Below, one piece after another: positions 45,107 through 52,861 of a DNA stretch of 64,000 nt. The translations under genes and the position numbers were made by a program. Under the pieces are notes generated by a model. That model searched no databases. It was not told the DNA's origin and was given only the letters and a program-made list of their open reading frames with translations. This stretch comes from Prosthecobacter sp. GTDB lineage: Bacteria > Verrucomicrobiota > Verrucomicrobiia > Verrucomicrobiales > Verrucomicrobiaceae. Within the stretch, counting starts at the first letter, position 1, and each line of letters begins with the position of its first letter. Where the stretch lies: positions 87,863 through 151,862 of the forward strand of contig NZ_JAXMIH010000030.1 in the NCBI RefSeq assembly GCF_034366625.1, in the 5' to 3' direction.

Positions 45107-46402
45107 ATGAAAAAACGACTCATTCTACTCCGAACCATCGCCTTTGCCGCCAGCCTCAGCCTTCTCGGTGTCCCCGGGATGACTTTGCACGGCAAGGACA
45201 AGACGCCTTCCAAAGCCCACAACAAGAAAGGCGCTGCGCCCACGGCCGCCTCGCTGGTGGACGACATGAAGACGTCCGTCATCTACATCGTCAAGAACGC
45301 CAAGGACATCAGTCCGAAGTCGAAGCAGGCGGTGCCGTTCTGGTCGTCCCTGAAGACGATCATCGAAGGCATCGACCTCATGGACGCGGGCATCCAGAAG
45401 AAGAGCCCGGAGATGCTCAAAGGCCTGGACATCGCCGGCCAGGGCATCACGGAACTGGCCGCCACCTGGGGCATGATCCGCGGGGCGCACCCGAAATCGA
45501 CGGTGGGTCGCGGCGTGGTCTCGCTGTCCACGGCGTATGACCTGTATGTGAACCATTTTGGCCCGTCGGTGGCCAGCTACAAGAAGGGTGGCGGCAAGAA
45601 GGGCAAGCTGACGGACGCGGAGATCGCGCTGATCGAGAAATCCGGCACGCAGCTTGAGGCGCTGCTGGGCAAGCTGGAAAAGGTGGCCGCGAAGGCGAAG
45701 CCGAAGTCCTACCAGGAGCGCATGATCCTGGATCTGGTGAACCTGGTGGAGCAACTGGCCGCCGTGGAAGGCGACGGCCGTCTGGCCTATGCCAAGTACC
45801 AGTATCAGTGGAACCGCCTGCAGAACGCGCTGGCCGCCTACTCGAACATCATCAAGGCGTATTATCCTGACTACTACGTGGTGTGGCAGGTGCTCGACTC
45901 GGACTCAAGCGCAATGAACACGCTGTTCTATGCGGACGCCTGGAGCTACTACGAGACGTGGAACTACTACGAGGTGAGCATCGAGAACTACGAGAGCTAC
46001 TACGAGGAGATCTCCATCACGGAGACCATCACGGAAACGGAAGAGACCCAGTACGAAGAGACGCTGGAGTCTTATGAAGAGGAAACCGCCACCGAGGAAG
46101 ACGCCGAGGACGAGGCGGAGCTCGAAGAGGAGATCGAGGTGGATGAAGAAGAGGGCGACAGCCTCTTTGAAGAAGTGGAAGACAGCGACTGCGATGAAGA
46201 CGGCGACGGCGAATCGGATGCGGAAGACACCGATGACGACAACGACGGCGTGTCTGACGAAGAAGATGGCGACGACGACGGCGACGGTCTCGAAGATGAA
46301 GAAGAGGACGAGGAAGCGTGCGACGAGGAAGACGAAGAGGAGGAAGAGGAAGATGAAGAAGACGACGGCATCGCCGAGTGCTGCGAAGACTGCTGCTGCT
46401 AA
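45107..46402 (+). CDS. Exported, extremely acidic protein with Ca-loop repeats and cysteine tail
   Basis: 431 residues from MKKRLILLRTIAFAASLSLL (45107), with a signal peptide. Residues about 30-250 are helical and Lys/Ala-rich (LEKVAAKAKPKSYQERMILD). Residues 250-315 are Tyr-rich (FYADAWSYYETWNYYEVSIE). The last 110 residues are almost all Glu and Asp, with calcium-loop units such as DEDGDGESDAEDTDDDNDGV of the thrombospondin type 3 kind, and end GIAECCEDCCC. No family was recognised. It might be a calcium-binding envelope or extracellular protein cross-linked by the terminal cysteines. It is convergent with a transglutaminase-like gene, with a terminator between them. Confidence 0.75.
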   Translation: MKKRLILLRTIAFAASLSLLGVPGMTLHGKDKTPSKAHNKKGAAPTAASLVDDMKTSVIYIVKNAKDISPKSKQAVPFWSSLKTIIEGIDLMDAGIQKKSPEMLKGLDIAGQGITELAATWGMIRGAHPKSTVGRGVVSLSTAYDLYVNHFGPSVASYKKGGGKKGKLTDAEIALIEKSGTQLEALLGKLEKVAAKAKPKSYQERMILDLVNLVEQLAAVEGDGRLAYAKYQYQWNRLQNALAAYSNIIKAYYPDYYVVWQVLDSDSSAMNTLFYADAWSYYETWNYYEVSIENYESYYEEISITETITETEETQYEETLESYEEETATEEDAEDEAELEEEIEVDEEEGDSLFEEVEDSDCDEDGDGESDAEDTDDDNDGVSDEEDGDDDGDGLEDEEEDEEACDEEDEEEEEEDEEDDGIAECCEDCCC

Positions 46403-46438
46403 GCGGCCGCACTTCCGCTGAAGCTTTTGATATTTGAA

Positions 46439-46471
46439 GCGCCTGGTCTCCGGACCAGGCGCTTTCTTTTT
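46439..46471 (+). terminator. Rho-independent terminator
   Basis: GCGCCTGGTC (46439-46448) and GACCAGGCGC (46453-46462) form a perfect 10-base stem with a TCCG loop, followed by TTTCTTTTT. It lies 36 bases after the acidic-protein stop. On the minus strand the A-rich side gives no good T-run, so it serves the plus-strand gene. Confidence 0.95.
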
Positions 46472-46522
46472 CCTTTTTCTCCGAGCCTGCCGCTGTCTGA
46501 AGCAGGCTGGCGCCATGGGTGG

Positions 46523-47728
46523 CTACCTTGAGCCGGTGGCGATGGGCATGATGCCGAGCTCGCGCGCATCGGAAATGGAGATGAGCTGGATGTTGGGATC
46601 TTCCTCGCTCTCAAATTCATCGGCATGCTCTTCCAGGGCCTCGTTGCCTGTTTCGACGGCGTTGCTGAAGGTTTTGTAGGATTGCTGAAACTCCTTCAGC
46701 TTGGTCTTCTGGGGCAGATTGGCAATCTGGCTCACGGGCTTGAGCTGGTTGTTGCCCAGCATGGTGGTCTCGAGGCCGATGATGCCGTCCTCCTCGCCGG
46801 TGCCGGAATCAAAGGCCAGGAAGCAATGGCCGGGCACCATGACGAGGTAGGGGTTGAGGCCGATCTTCCGCAGCAAGGAGGCCATGAGCACGGAGCCGTC
46901 CACGCAGTTCGCCTGGGTGGCGGCGATGGAGTCATCCAGGAAGCGCACGGTCTGGCTGACGACGAATTTGCTGGGCGTGGTGGTGGAGACGTCGCTGTAT
47001 TTGATGCCCCGGCGCTGCAGCACGTTCCAGATGGCAAAGACCTGCATCATCACCTCTTTGGGATCTTCGGACTGGTAGCCGGTGAAGCCGCTGACGAGGC
47101 CGCTTTCGAGAGCTTCTTTGAGAATGCTGTCCACCATCGGATGGTTCTCGTTCACATAGGCGGCAAAGAGCCAGGAGAAGTCGTCGAAGTCCTCGCCGTC
47201 CTCGTCCATCAGCACGTAGAACGGGCAATCGTTGAGCGATTTCATGATGTGCGTCTGCGTTTCGTCTGGCAGGGCTTCCCCATTGACGGTCACCTTGAAG
47301 GTGACGTTGACCGGGCGCTGCTGGCGCACCTTTGACAGGGCCTCGTAGTCCCAGACGGCCTTGGGGAAGATGAGCGCTTCGCCGTCGCGGTTGATCTTGC
47401 TGACCGTGCCTTTCCATTTCGAGGGCTTCATGAAACCATCGACGAAGATTTCCACTTCGACCTTCGCCCCTTTGGGCAGCCCTGTGAGTTCGACGCCGAG
47501 CCAACTGTTCTCATCGCCAAAGATCGGGACTTCCTGCTTTTTGAGCTTGGGATCGTCCTCGGTCTTTCTGTCCTCGGCGTTCTCTTCTTCACCGTTCCAA
47601 TCCACCGTGGCGGTGGAGATGAGGGCGCTGGGGAAAAGGTCTTTTTCCGTGTAGGACCAGGGAATGAAGGTGGGCTCCGCCGCCAGCATGGCGGTGGAGA
47701 GGAGGAGCAGGGAGGCGGTGATCTTCAT
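46523..47728 (-). CDS. Exported transglutaminase-like domain protein
   Basis: 401 residues from MKITASLLLLSTAMLAAEPT (47728) with a signal peptide. After a beta-rich N-terminal half there is a transglutaminase-like core: catalytic Cys275 in ATQANCVDGSVLMASLL, His301 in MVPGHCFLAF and Asp307. The acidic segment DEDGEDFDDFSW lies ahead of it. In bacteria this fold is usually a protease or amide-bond enzyme rather than a true cross-linker. Its gene is convergent with the acidic Cys-tail protein. The longer frame to 48871 is antisense to the NadD-NadK gene and was not used. Confidence 0.82.
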   Translation of the reverse strand: MKITASLLLLSTAMLAAEPTFIPWSYTEKDLFPSALISTATVDWNGEEENAEDRKTEDDPKLKKQEVPIFGDENSWLGVELTGLPKGAKVEVEIFVDGFMKPSKWKGTVSKINRDGEALIFPKAVWDYEALSKVRQQRPVNVTFKVTVNGEALPDETQTHIMKSLNDCPFYVLMDEDGEDFDDFSWLFAAYVNENHPMVDSILKEALESGLVSGFTGYQSEDPKEVMMQVFAIWNVLQRRGIKYSDVSTTTPSKFVVSQTVRFLDDSIAATQANCVDGSVLMASLLRKIGLNPYLVMVPGHCFLAFDSGTGEEDGIIGLETTMLGNNQLKPVSQIANLPQKTKLKEFQQSYKTFSNAVETGNEALEEHADEFESEEDPNIQLISISDARELGIMPIATGSR

Positions 47729-47923
47729 GGAGTGTTTGACGGGAGTGCGGCAACCAAGGCGGGCCAACAGCATGCATGCCATAAAGCCCGGATTTGGAAT
47801 CATGGCCAACATGCAGCAAGTCCGGGCACATGGGAGTACAAAAGAGTGCAGGCGGCGGCAGAGGCGATCCGAAGGAAAAGTTCTCGCGGCTTGCACTCGT
47901 TTCGACCGCTGGCAGGATGATGC

Positions 47924-49306
47924 ATGCCGAAAAGCATCGCCATTTTTGGAGGCAGCTTCAATCCCCCTGGAAACCATCACACGGCCATCGCCAGACGTCT
48001 GGCGGAGATGTTTGACGAAGTGCGCGTGATTCCCTGCGGGCCGCGTCCTGACAAGCCGGTGACGGGCAGCGTGCCGTCGGTCTATCGTGCGGCGCTGGCG
48101 GACATTGTGTTTGGCGGGCTGCCGAAGGTGGTGGTGGATCTCTCGGACTTTGAGCAGGAGACCTTCACGCGGAGTCATGAGCTGCAGACGCGTTTCGAAA
48201 CACAGGGCGAGGTCTGGCATGTGGTGGGGGCGGATTTGATCGCAGGAGGTGCGCGTGGGGAGTCGCAGATTCAGCGCACTTGGGCGCGTGGGGTGGAGTT
48301 TTGGCAAAAAGCGAATTTCGCGGTGCTGCGGCGGCCTGGCTATGAGGTGGATGTGCGCGATCTGCCGCCGCATGCACGGGAGGTGGATTTGATGGCCGAA
48401 GGCGCCAGCACGGTGATCCGTGAACGTTTGAGAAGCGGTCAAAGCGTGGTGGAGATGCTCCATCCGCATGCGCTGGCCTACATCGAGCGCTACGGCCTGT
48501 ATCGTGCGCCGATTCCGGGCAACTGGGCGCGGGGCACGCTCGAAGACGCGAAGTTTTTTCTCCAGGCCGACGGTGCCAATCCCAAAGTGCGTGAGCTGAG
48601 CACGGCGTTGGACAGCGGGCACGTTCCGGCCAGTGAGGCGGATTTTATCAGTGTCGTTGGCGGTGATGGAGCGATGCTGCGCAGCATTCGCGAGCACTGG
48701 CGGGCACGGCTGCCGTTCTTCGGCATCAACGCGGGCCATCTCGGCTTCCTGCTGAACGCACCGGAGCAGGTGAACGCCCGCGCCTTTCCGCCGAGCGATG
48801 TCATCTTCCGCCAACTGCCGATGCTGTTCCTCGAATTTGAGGACGAAAACGGAGGGAAGCACACGGCGCATGGTTTCAATGACGCGTGGCTGGAGCGGGC
48901 GACGAGCCAGAGCGCGTGGCTGGAGATCACCGTGAACAACGTGCGGCGTATTCCCAAACTGGTGAGCGACGGGGCGCTGGTGGCCACCGCCGCCGGATCG
49001 ACGGCTTATGCACGCAGCATGGGAGCTTCGCCTTTGCTGGCGGATACGCCGGCCTGGCTGCTCGTCGGCTCAAACGTGCTGGAGCCGGCACACTGGCGCA
49101 GCGCGCTGCTGTCACCAGACACGACGGTGGAAATCCGCAGCCTTGACCCGCAGAACCGGCCCGTGCAGGCCTTTGTGGACGGTCTCAGCATGGGACGCGT
49201 GGTAGCACTGCATGCACGGCTCTCGCGAGCAGCGGCGGCAGAGCTGGTGTTCTGCGCCAGTCACGACATGGCGGAGAAGATTGCGGCGATTCAGTTTGGA
49301 GCCTGA
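47924..49306 (+). CDS. NadD-NadK fusion: nicotinate-nucleotide adenylyltransferase / NAD kinase
   Basis: 460 residues. Residues 1-195 are a NadD-type nucleotidyltransferase: SIAIFGGSFNPPGNHHTAIA, then VWHVVGADLI and the C-terminal STVIRERLRSGQSV (usual ISSTxIRxRL). The first motif reads GNHH where NadD has HxGH; the last His is kept, the first is Gly. Residues about 200-460 are an NAD kinase: FISVVGGDGAMLRSIRE (GGDG 246-249), FFGINAGHLGFLLN (266-278), FND (318-320), and SDGALVATAAGSTAYARSMG (348-367). The fusion would join two late steps of NADP formation. I see no frameshift, and the linker is short. Confidence 0.87.
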   Translation: MPKSIAIFGGSFNPPGNHHTAIARRLAEMFDEVRVIPCGPRPDKPVTGSVPSVYRAALADIVFGGLPKVVVDLSDFEQETFTRSHELQTRFETQGEVWHVVGADLIAGGARGESQIQRTWARGVEFWQKANFAVLRRPGYEVDVRDLPPHAREVDLMAEGASTVIRERLRSGQSVVEMLHPHALAYIERYGLYRAPIPGNWARGTLEDAKFFLQADGANPKVRELSTALDSGHVPASEADFISVVGGDGAMLRSIREHWRARLPFFGINAGHLGFLLNAPEQVNARAFPPSDVIFRQLPMLFLEFEDENGGKHTAHGFNDAWLERATSQSAWLEITVNNVRRIPKLVSDGALVATAAGSTAYARSMGASPLLADTPAWLLVGSNVLEPAHWRSALLSPDTTVEIRSLDPQNRPVQAFVDGLSMGRVVALHARLSRAAAAELVFCASHDMAEKIAAIQFGA

Positions 49307-49310
49307 ACCG

Positions 49311-50180
49311 ATGATTCCTGCGATTCAGAAGGACGATGCGTTGCTCGCTGACATGGCGGCAGCCTCGAACGACGAAAGCACGCTGCATGTCTGGTGGCTG
49401 GGGCAGAGCGGGTTTTTGGTGCAGTGGGCAGGGGAGACGCTGCTGTTTGATCCCTATCTGTCCGATTCGCTGACGAAGAAATACGCGCTCACCGACAAAC
49501 CGCATGTGCGGATGACCGAGCGCTGCATCGATCCGGGCAGATTGACGGGCATCAGCCGCGTGACGGCCAGCCATGTGCATACGGATCACCTGGATGGCGA
49601 AACGTTGGTGCCGCTGGCGAAAACGAATCCAGGTTTTCGATTGTATCTGCCGCATCCGATCATTCACGAGGCTGAAAAACGGCTGGGAGACGCCGAGGTC
49701 GTGTTCTGTGGCATCGGAGATCATGATGTGCATGCTGAAGGAAGCTGGGAAGTGCGGGGTGTGATCGCCAAGCACAACGAGGTGCTGCGTGATGAGCAGG
49801 GGCATTGTCATTACACGGGTTTCATCGTGAAATGCGGCCCGTTCACGATTTATCACAGTGGTGACACGCTCTGGCATGACGACATCGTGAAAGCCACGCG
49901 TGAGCAACGCTGCGATCTGATGCTGCTGCCAATCAACGGCAACAAACCCGAACGTCGTGTGGCTGGAAACCTCCATGGCACCGAGGCGGCGGCCCTGGCG
50001 AAGGCGGGAGGCGCGGGACTAGTCGTGCCATGCCATTACGACATGTTTGAGTTCAACACGGAAACACCAGATGAATTTGTGACGGCCTGCGAGCGCCTGC
50101 AGCAGCCGTTCAAGGTGATGCGCTGCGGTGAGAAGCTGGAATTAAAAGCCCCAAGCGTCGATCACTTCGCGATCGCCTGA
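49311..50180 (+). CDS. MBL-fold hydrolase, UlaG-like
   Basis: 289 residues from MIPAIQKDDALLADMAAASN (49311). Motifs include LHVWWLGQSGFLVQWAGETL, LLFDPYLSD and the metal site VTASHVHTDHLDGETLVPLA (HxHxDH), then FTIYHSGDTLWHDD and VVPCHYDMFEFN. These are typical of the UlaG (L-ascorbate-6-phosphate lactonase) group and relatives acting on sugar phosphates or N-acyl compounds. It follows the NadD-NadK gene by 4 bases and overlaps the convergent rhodanese gene by 19 bases. The substrate is unknown. Confidence 0.87.
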   Translation: MIPAIQKDDALLADMAAASNDESTLHVWWLGQSGFLVQWAGETLLFDPYLSDSLTKKYALTDKPHVRMTERCIDPGRLTGISRVTASHVHTDHLDGETLVPLAKTNPGFRLYLPHPIIHEAEKRLGDAEVVFCGIGDHDVHAEGSWEVRGVIAKHNEVLRDEQGHCHYTGFIVKCGPFTIYHSGDTLWHDDIVKATREQRCDLMLLPINGNKPERRVAGNLHGTEAAALAKAGGAGLVVPCHYDMFEFNTETPDEFVTACERLQQPFKVMRCGEKLELKAPSVDHFAIA

Positions 50181-50584
50181 CCGCTGGCGGTCCAGGCGTT
50201 GAAGCCCCCCCTGAGCAGCAGGATGTTTTTGAAGCCGAGCTTGTGCATTTCCACGGCGACGAGCTTTGCCCTGCCGCCAATGGCGCAGTACACGATGCAG
50301 GGTTTGGTTTTGTCCAGTCTTGCCAGTTCATCGAGCGTTTTCTGGCCGTGAAAGTAGTCGTGATGCAGTGAATTGAGGATGTGGCCACGTGTGCGGCGTT
50401 CTTCCTCGGTGCGGACGTCAATGATCAAGGTGTCGAGGTGGTCCACGAGCTGGCGTTCGACTTGTTCGGGAGCGATTTCGTGAACCTCAGGAGGCAGAAC
50501 GACAGCAGGGGGCGTGGTTTCAGCCGTGGCCATGTGCTGCCAGGCTGCAGAGAGAAGAAGGAGGATCAGAAAGCGGAATTTCAT
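50162..50584 (-). CDS. Exported rhodanese-like sulfurtransferase
   Basis: 140 residues. Signal peptide MKFRFLILLLLSAAWQHMATA, then a rhodanese domain with DTLIIDVRTEEERRTRGHIL and the active-site Cys in CIVYCAIGGRAKLVAVEM. The loop CAIGGR is six residues, as in rhodaneses. It should move sulfur from thiosulfate or persulfide in the periplasm. Its 3' end overlaps the UlaG-like gene. The preceding 280 bases on the other side hold the pilin promoter. Confidence 0.9.
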   Translation of the reverse strand: MKFRFLILLLLSAAWQHMATAETTPPAVVLPPEVHEIAPEQVERQLVDHLDTLIIDVRTEEERRTRGHILNSLHHDYFHGQKTLDELARLDKTKPCIVYCAIGGRAKLVAVEMHKLGFKNILLLRGGFNAWTASGQAIAK

Positions 50585-50731
50585 AAGCGTTGAACAGGCA
50601 TTCTAGCGGGGATTTTCGAAGTGTCTGTGGTGTGTTGCAGCGTCAGGAGATCTGGTCTGCGAAAGAGGGGGTGAAGGAAAAGTACTCGTAGAGGGGACGA
50701 GTTCACAAGGAGGCGAACCATAATTGTGAGA

Positions 50732-50775
50732 AATTTGTGATAATTATAAAATTTATGTTGAATCAATTTGTGATA
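50732..50775 (+). promoter_or_regulatory. AT-rich promoter region with direct repeats upstream of the pilin gene
   Basis: The spacer 50585-50866 becomes very AT-rich from 50720. Two exact copies of AATTTGTGATA lie at 50732-50742 and 50765-50775, 33 bases apart (about three helix turns), and candidate -10 elements (TATAAT-like stretches) lie between and after them. The leader ends in a CA-rich run and has no Shine-Dalgarno within 20 bases of the ATG at 50867. No other gene was seen in this spacer. Confidence 0.5.
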
Positions 50776-50866
50776 GCTGATATAAATTCAATAATTCAAT
50801 GCTGAACAACTCAAACGAGAGGTTCACATCGAAGCAACACCAACAGCCAAACACACACACAACACT

Positions 50867-51259
50867 ATGAAAAACATCAAGCTCAACACCTCCCGCAAGG
50901 CTGGCTTCAGCCTCGTGGAAATGCTCGTCGTCATCGCCATCATCGGCATCATCGCCGCGATCGCGATTCCTAACATCGGCACGCTGAACGACAATGCTCG
51001 TGACGCCGCCGCCAAGCGCAATGCTCAGACCGTCGCCTCCGTGCTTAACGCCGCTATCGCTGCTGGCGTTGACACCACTGGCTGGACGAGCGCCAACCTC
51101 CTCGACAAGGCTCAGACGGGCGTTTCCCCGGCTGACGGCGCCTTCCAGGGCAAGACCTTCACGTCCGGCCCGATCGACGACGATGAAGAAGCCAAGGCTG
51201 CTGCCTACCTGACCTGGGACGACACCAACAAGCAGGTCGCCTACAACCCCGGCTCGTAA
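50867..51259 (+). CDS. Major prepilin-like protein of the ATPase/kinase cluster
   Basis: 130 residues. The leader MKNIKLNTSRKAG is followed by FSLVEMLVVIAIIGIIAAIA, with Glu at +5 and the cleavage Gly in place. The mature body has about 117 residues with helix repeats (NARDAAAKRNAQTVASVLNA) and a C-terminal beta part (AAYLTWDDTNKQVAYNPGS), a compact type II/IV major pilin size. It is likely the abundant subunit: it has its own promoter and a strong terminator just after it. It heads the pseudopilin block to 52842. Confidence 0.88.
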   Translation: MKNIKLNTSRKAGFSLVEMLVVIAIIGIIAAIAIPNIGTLNDNARDAAAKRNAQTVASVLNAAIAAGVDTTGWTSANLLDKAQTGVSPADGAFQGKTFTSGPIDDDEEAKAAAYLTWDDTNKQVAYNPGS

Positions 51260-51322
51260 TAGCCGTCGGTTCGACTTGTCGCCTGGCTCTGTGACTTAAA
51301 CAACAGATTCGGACGATTCACG

Positions 51323-51354
51323 TCCGCCGGGGAGGTGACTCCCCGGCGGATTTT
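51323..51354 (+). terminator. Terminator after the first pilin gene
   Basis: A 12-base perfect stem, TCCGCCGGGGAG (51323-51334) with CTCCCCGGCGGA (51339-51350), encloses GTGA and is followed by TTTTG. It could partly end transcription so that the first pilin is made in excess over the downstream minor pilins and ATPase. Confidence 0.85.
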
Positions 51355-51377
51355 GTGCAACAAAGAACAAGGCTGCG

Positions 51378-51872
51378 ATGGACATGAACATGACAATTCA
51401 CACGCGAGGCAGGAATGGATTCAGCTTTGTCGAGGCGATCTTCACGATTGCCATCATCGGCATCATGTCATCGCTCGTGGTGAGCGCGATCTCCAACGCC
51501 TCGCGCGATGCCCATCGTGTCATGGCACGGCAGCAGCAGGCGTCAGTACAGAGCGCCCTGACCGCCTGGGTGATGGCGCAGACCCGTGTGGGCAGCACCT
51601 CCCAGGTACGCAGCCTCGAAAGCGTACGCACCACGTACAATGCCTTGGGCACCACCTCCGCACGCTTCAATCTGCTGGTTCCCAATCCGGCCTCGGCAGA
51701 TCTCAATTTGCGCGCCGGATTCCTCGATCAGACGACGGCAGATCACTTTCTGGATTACACGACTGGCACCGAAAGAATGAAAACGGCCGCTTTGGACAAC
51801 GCGAAGCAATATCTGGCGCTTCCCATCTGGCAGAGCGGTGATTTCCCGCGTGTGGACCTGGTCAATGAATAA
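51378..51872 (+). CDS. Minor pseudopilin-like protein (second in cluster)
   Basis: 164 residues. The leader (MDMNMTIHTRGRNG) precedes FSFVEAIFTIAIIGIMSSLV with Glu at +5. The mature part is helical at first (SRDAHRVMARQQQASVQSAL), then variable. It is distinct from the first pilin in sequence. It starts 24 bases after the terminator hairpin, and its end overlaps the start of the third pilin. Function inferred only as a minor pilin of the cluster. Confidence 0.78.
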   Translation: MDMNMTIHTRGRNGFSFVEAIFTIAIIGIMSSLVVSAISNASRDAHRVMARQQQASVQSALTAWVMAQTRVGSTSQVRSLESVRTTYNALGTTSARFNLLVPNPASADLNLRAGFLDQTTADHFLDYTTGTERMKTAALDNAKQYLALPIWQSGDFPRVDLVNE

Positions 51873-52296
51873 AACCGCCTTTGACTTCATCATGAACGCC
51901 GCATCCAAAAAATCACGATCATCCATGCGAGGCTTCTCCTTGGTGGAGATGATGGCCTGTGTGTCAATCATCGGCATCATCGCCTTCATGGCGATCCCTT
52001 CCGTCACGCGCATGCGCAGTGACAGCGAACGCAACTTGGCGATCGCGCGCGCCGAGGCGCTGAATCTTGCCCAGGCGAGCTACATTCAGGTGCGTGGTCG
52101 CACGCAGGCGGCGCTGGACTGGTCCTCGGCGGCTTCGGCGGAATCGAAGTACACGCTGCTGCGTCCTTATCTGAGCTTTTCGGAGACCACCCTGGCCGCC
52201 TTCATGCCGTCCGGGTACTCGGTGACTTTTGCCCCAGCCATCACCTCCATGACCAAGGCCGCGCTCACCGGCCCGACCGGAACCATTTATTACTGA
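51865..52296 (+). CDS. Minor pseudopilin-like protein (third in cluster)
   Basis: 143 residues from the ATG at 51865, which overlaps the preceding stop; 51892 (MNAASKKSRSSMRG) is the better leader start by length. The helix is GFSLVEMMACVSIIGIIAFM with Glu at +5. The segment IARAEALNLAQASYIQVRGR follows, and the end is TKAALTGPTGTIYY. The body is about 115 residues. It belongs to the same cluster of prepilin-like genes and lies 12 bases before the fourth. Confidence 0.75.
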   Translation: MNKTAFDFIMNAASKKSRSSMRGFSLVEMMACVSIIGIIAFMAIPSVTRMRSDSERNLAIARAEALNLAQASYIQVRGRTQAALDWSSAASAESKYTLLRPYLSFSETTLAAFMPSGYSVTFAPAITSMTKAALTGPTGTIYY

Positions 52297-52308
52297 CGCA
52301 CCTCCAGC

Positions 52309-52842
52309 ATGATCACCTCCACCCACAGAGGAACCTGTTTGCGGAACTCCGCCTCTCTGCCGCGTCGCAGGGAGCGTGGTTTTTCTGTCACTGAGCTGGT
52401 CGTCACCATTTCCATCATGGGGGTGCTCGCAGGCATCACGGTGGGATCGTTCAACCAATTTTTGGGCGGAGCCAAGGATGCGCTGGCGGAGGCGCGGCAG
52501 GAAATGCTCAATCAGGCGCTGCATCGTTTCGCCCAGCAGAACTACGAGATGCTGTTCAATGCCATGGACAGCGCCACGGCGGATGAAATGGTCATCCTGC
52601 GCACGCTTCAGTACCGTGACACAAACCTCGGCCGCGCGAAGATCGGCTCGCCCTACATGGATCCGCGCTACAACCCGCTGTCCTCCAGCTCCACCACGCT
52701 GTACCGCCTGCGCTGGACCGGAAGGATGTATGAACTGCTCAAACCCGGGCAGTCAGGAACCGGGCTGCTGATGAATTTCGAAGGCACAGACTTCACCACG
52801 GCATTCGTCTTTCCGCCGAACTTTCAAATGGCGGGACGCTGA
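52309..52842 (+). CDS. Minor pseudopilin-like protein (fourth in cluster)
   Basis: 177 residues. The leader has basic residues (SLPRRRERG) before FSVTELVVTISIMGVLAGIT with Glu at +5. The body includes LAEARQEMLNQALHRFAQQN and a beta-rich end (YRLRWTGRMYELLKPGQS). It lies 19 bases before the ATPase gene. The four pilin genes are not close copies of each other, so they likely play different parts in one fibre. Confidence 0.77.
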   Translation: MITSTHRGTCLRNSASLPRRRERGFSVTELVVTISIMGVLAGITVGSFNQFLGGAKDALAEARQEMLNQALHRFAQQNYEMLFNAMDSATADEMVILRTLQYRDTNLGRAKIGSPYMDPRYNPLSSSSTTLYRLRWTGRMYELLKPGQSGTGLLMNFEGTDFTTAFVFPPNFQMAGR

Positions 52843-52861
52843 TCCCGCCACGCACGCTCTC

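Noticed and set aside
47729..48871. N-terminal extension of the transglutaminase-like frame across nadD-nadK
   Set aside because: Antisense to the NadD domain; the true start MKITASLL with signal peptide lies at 47728.
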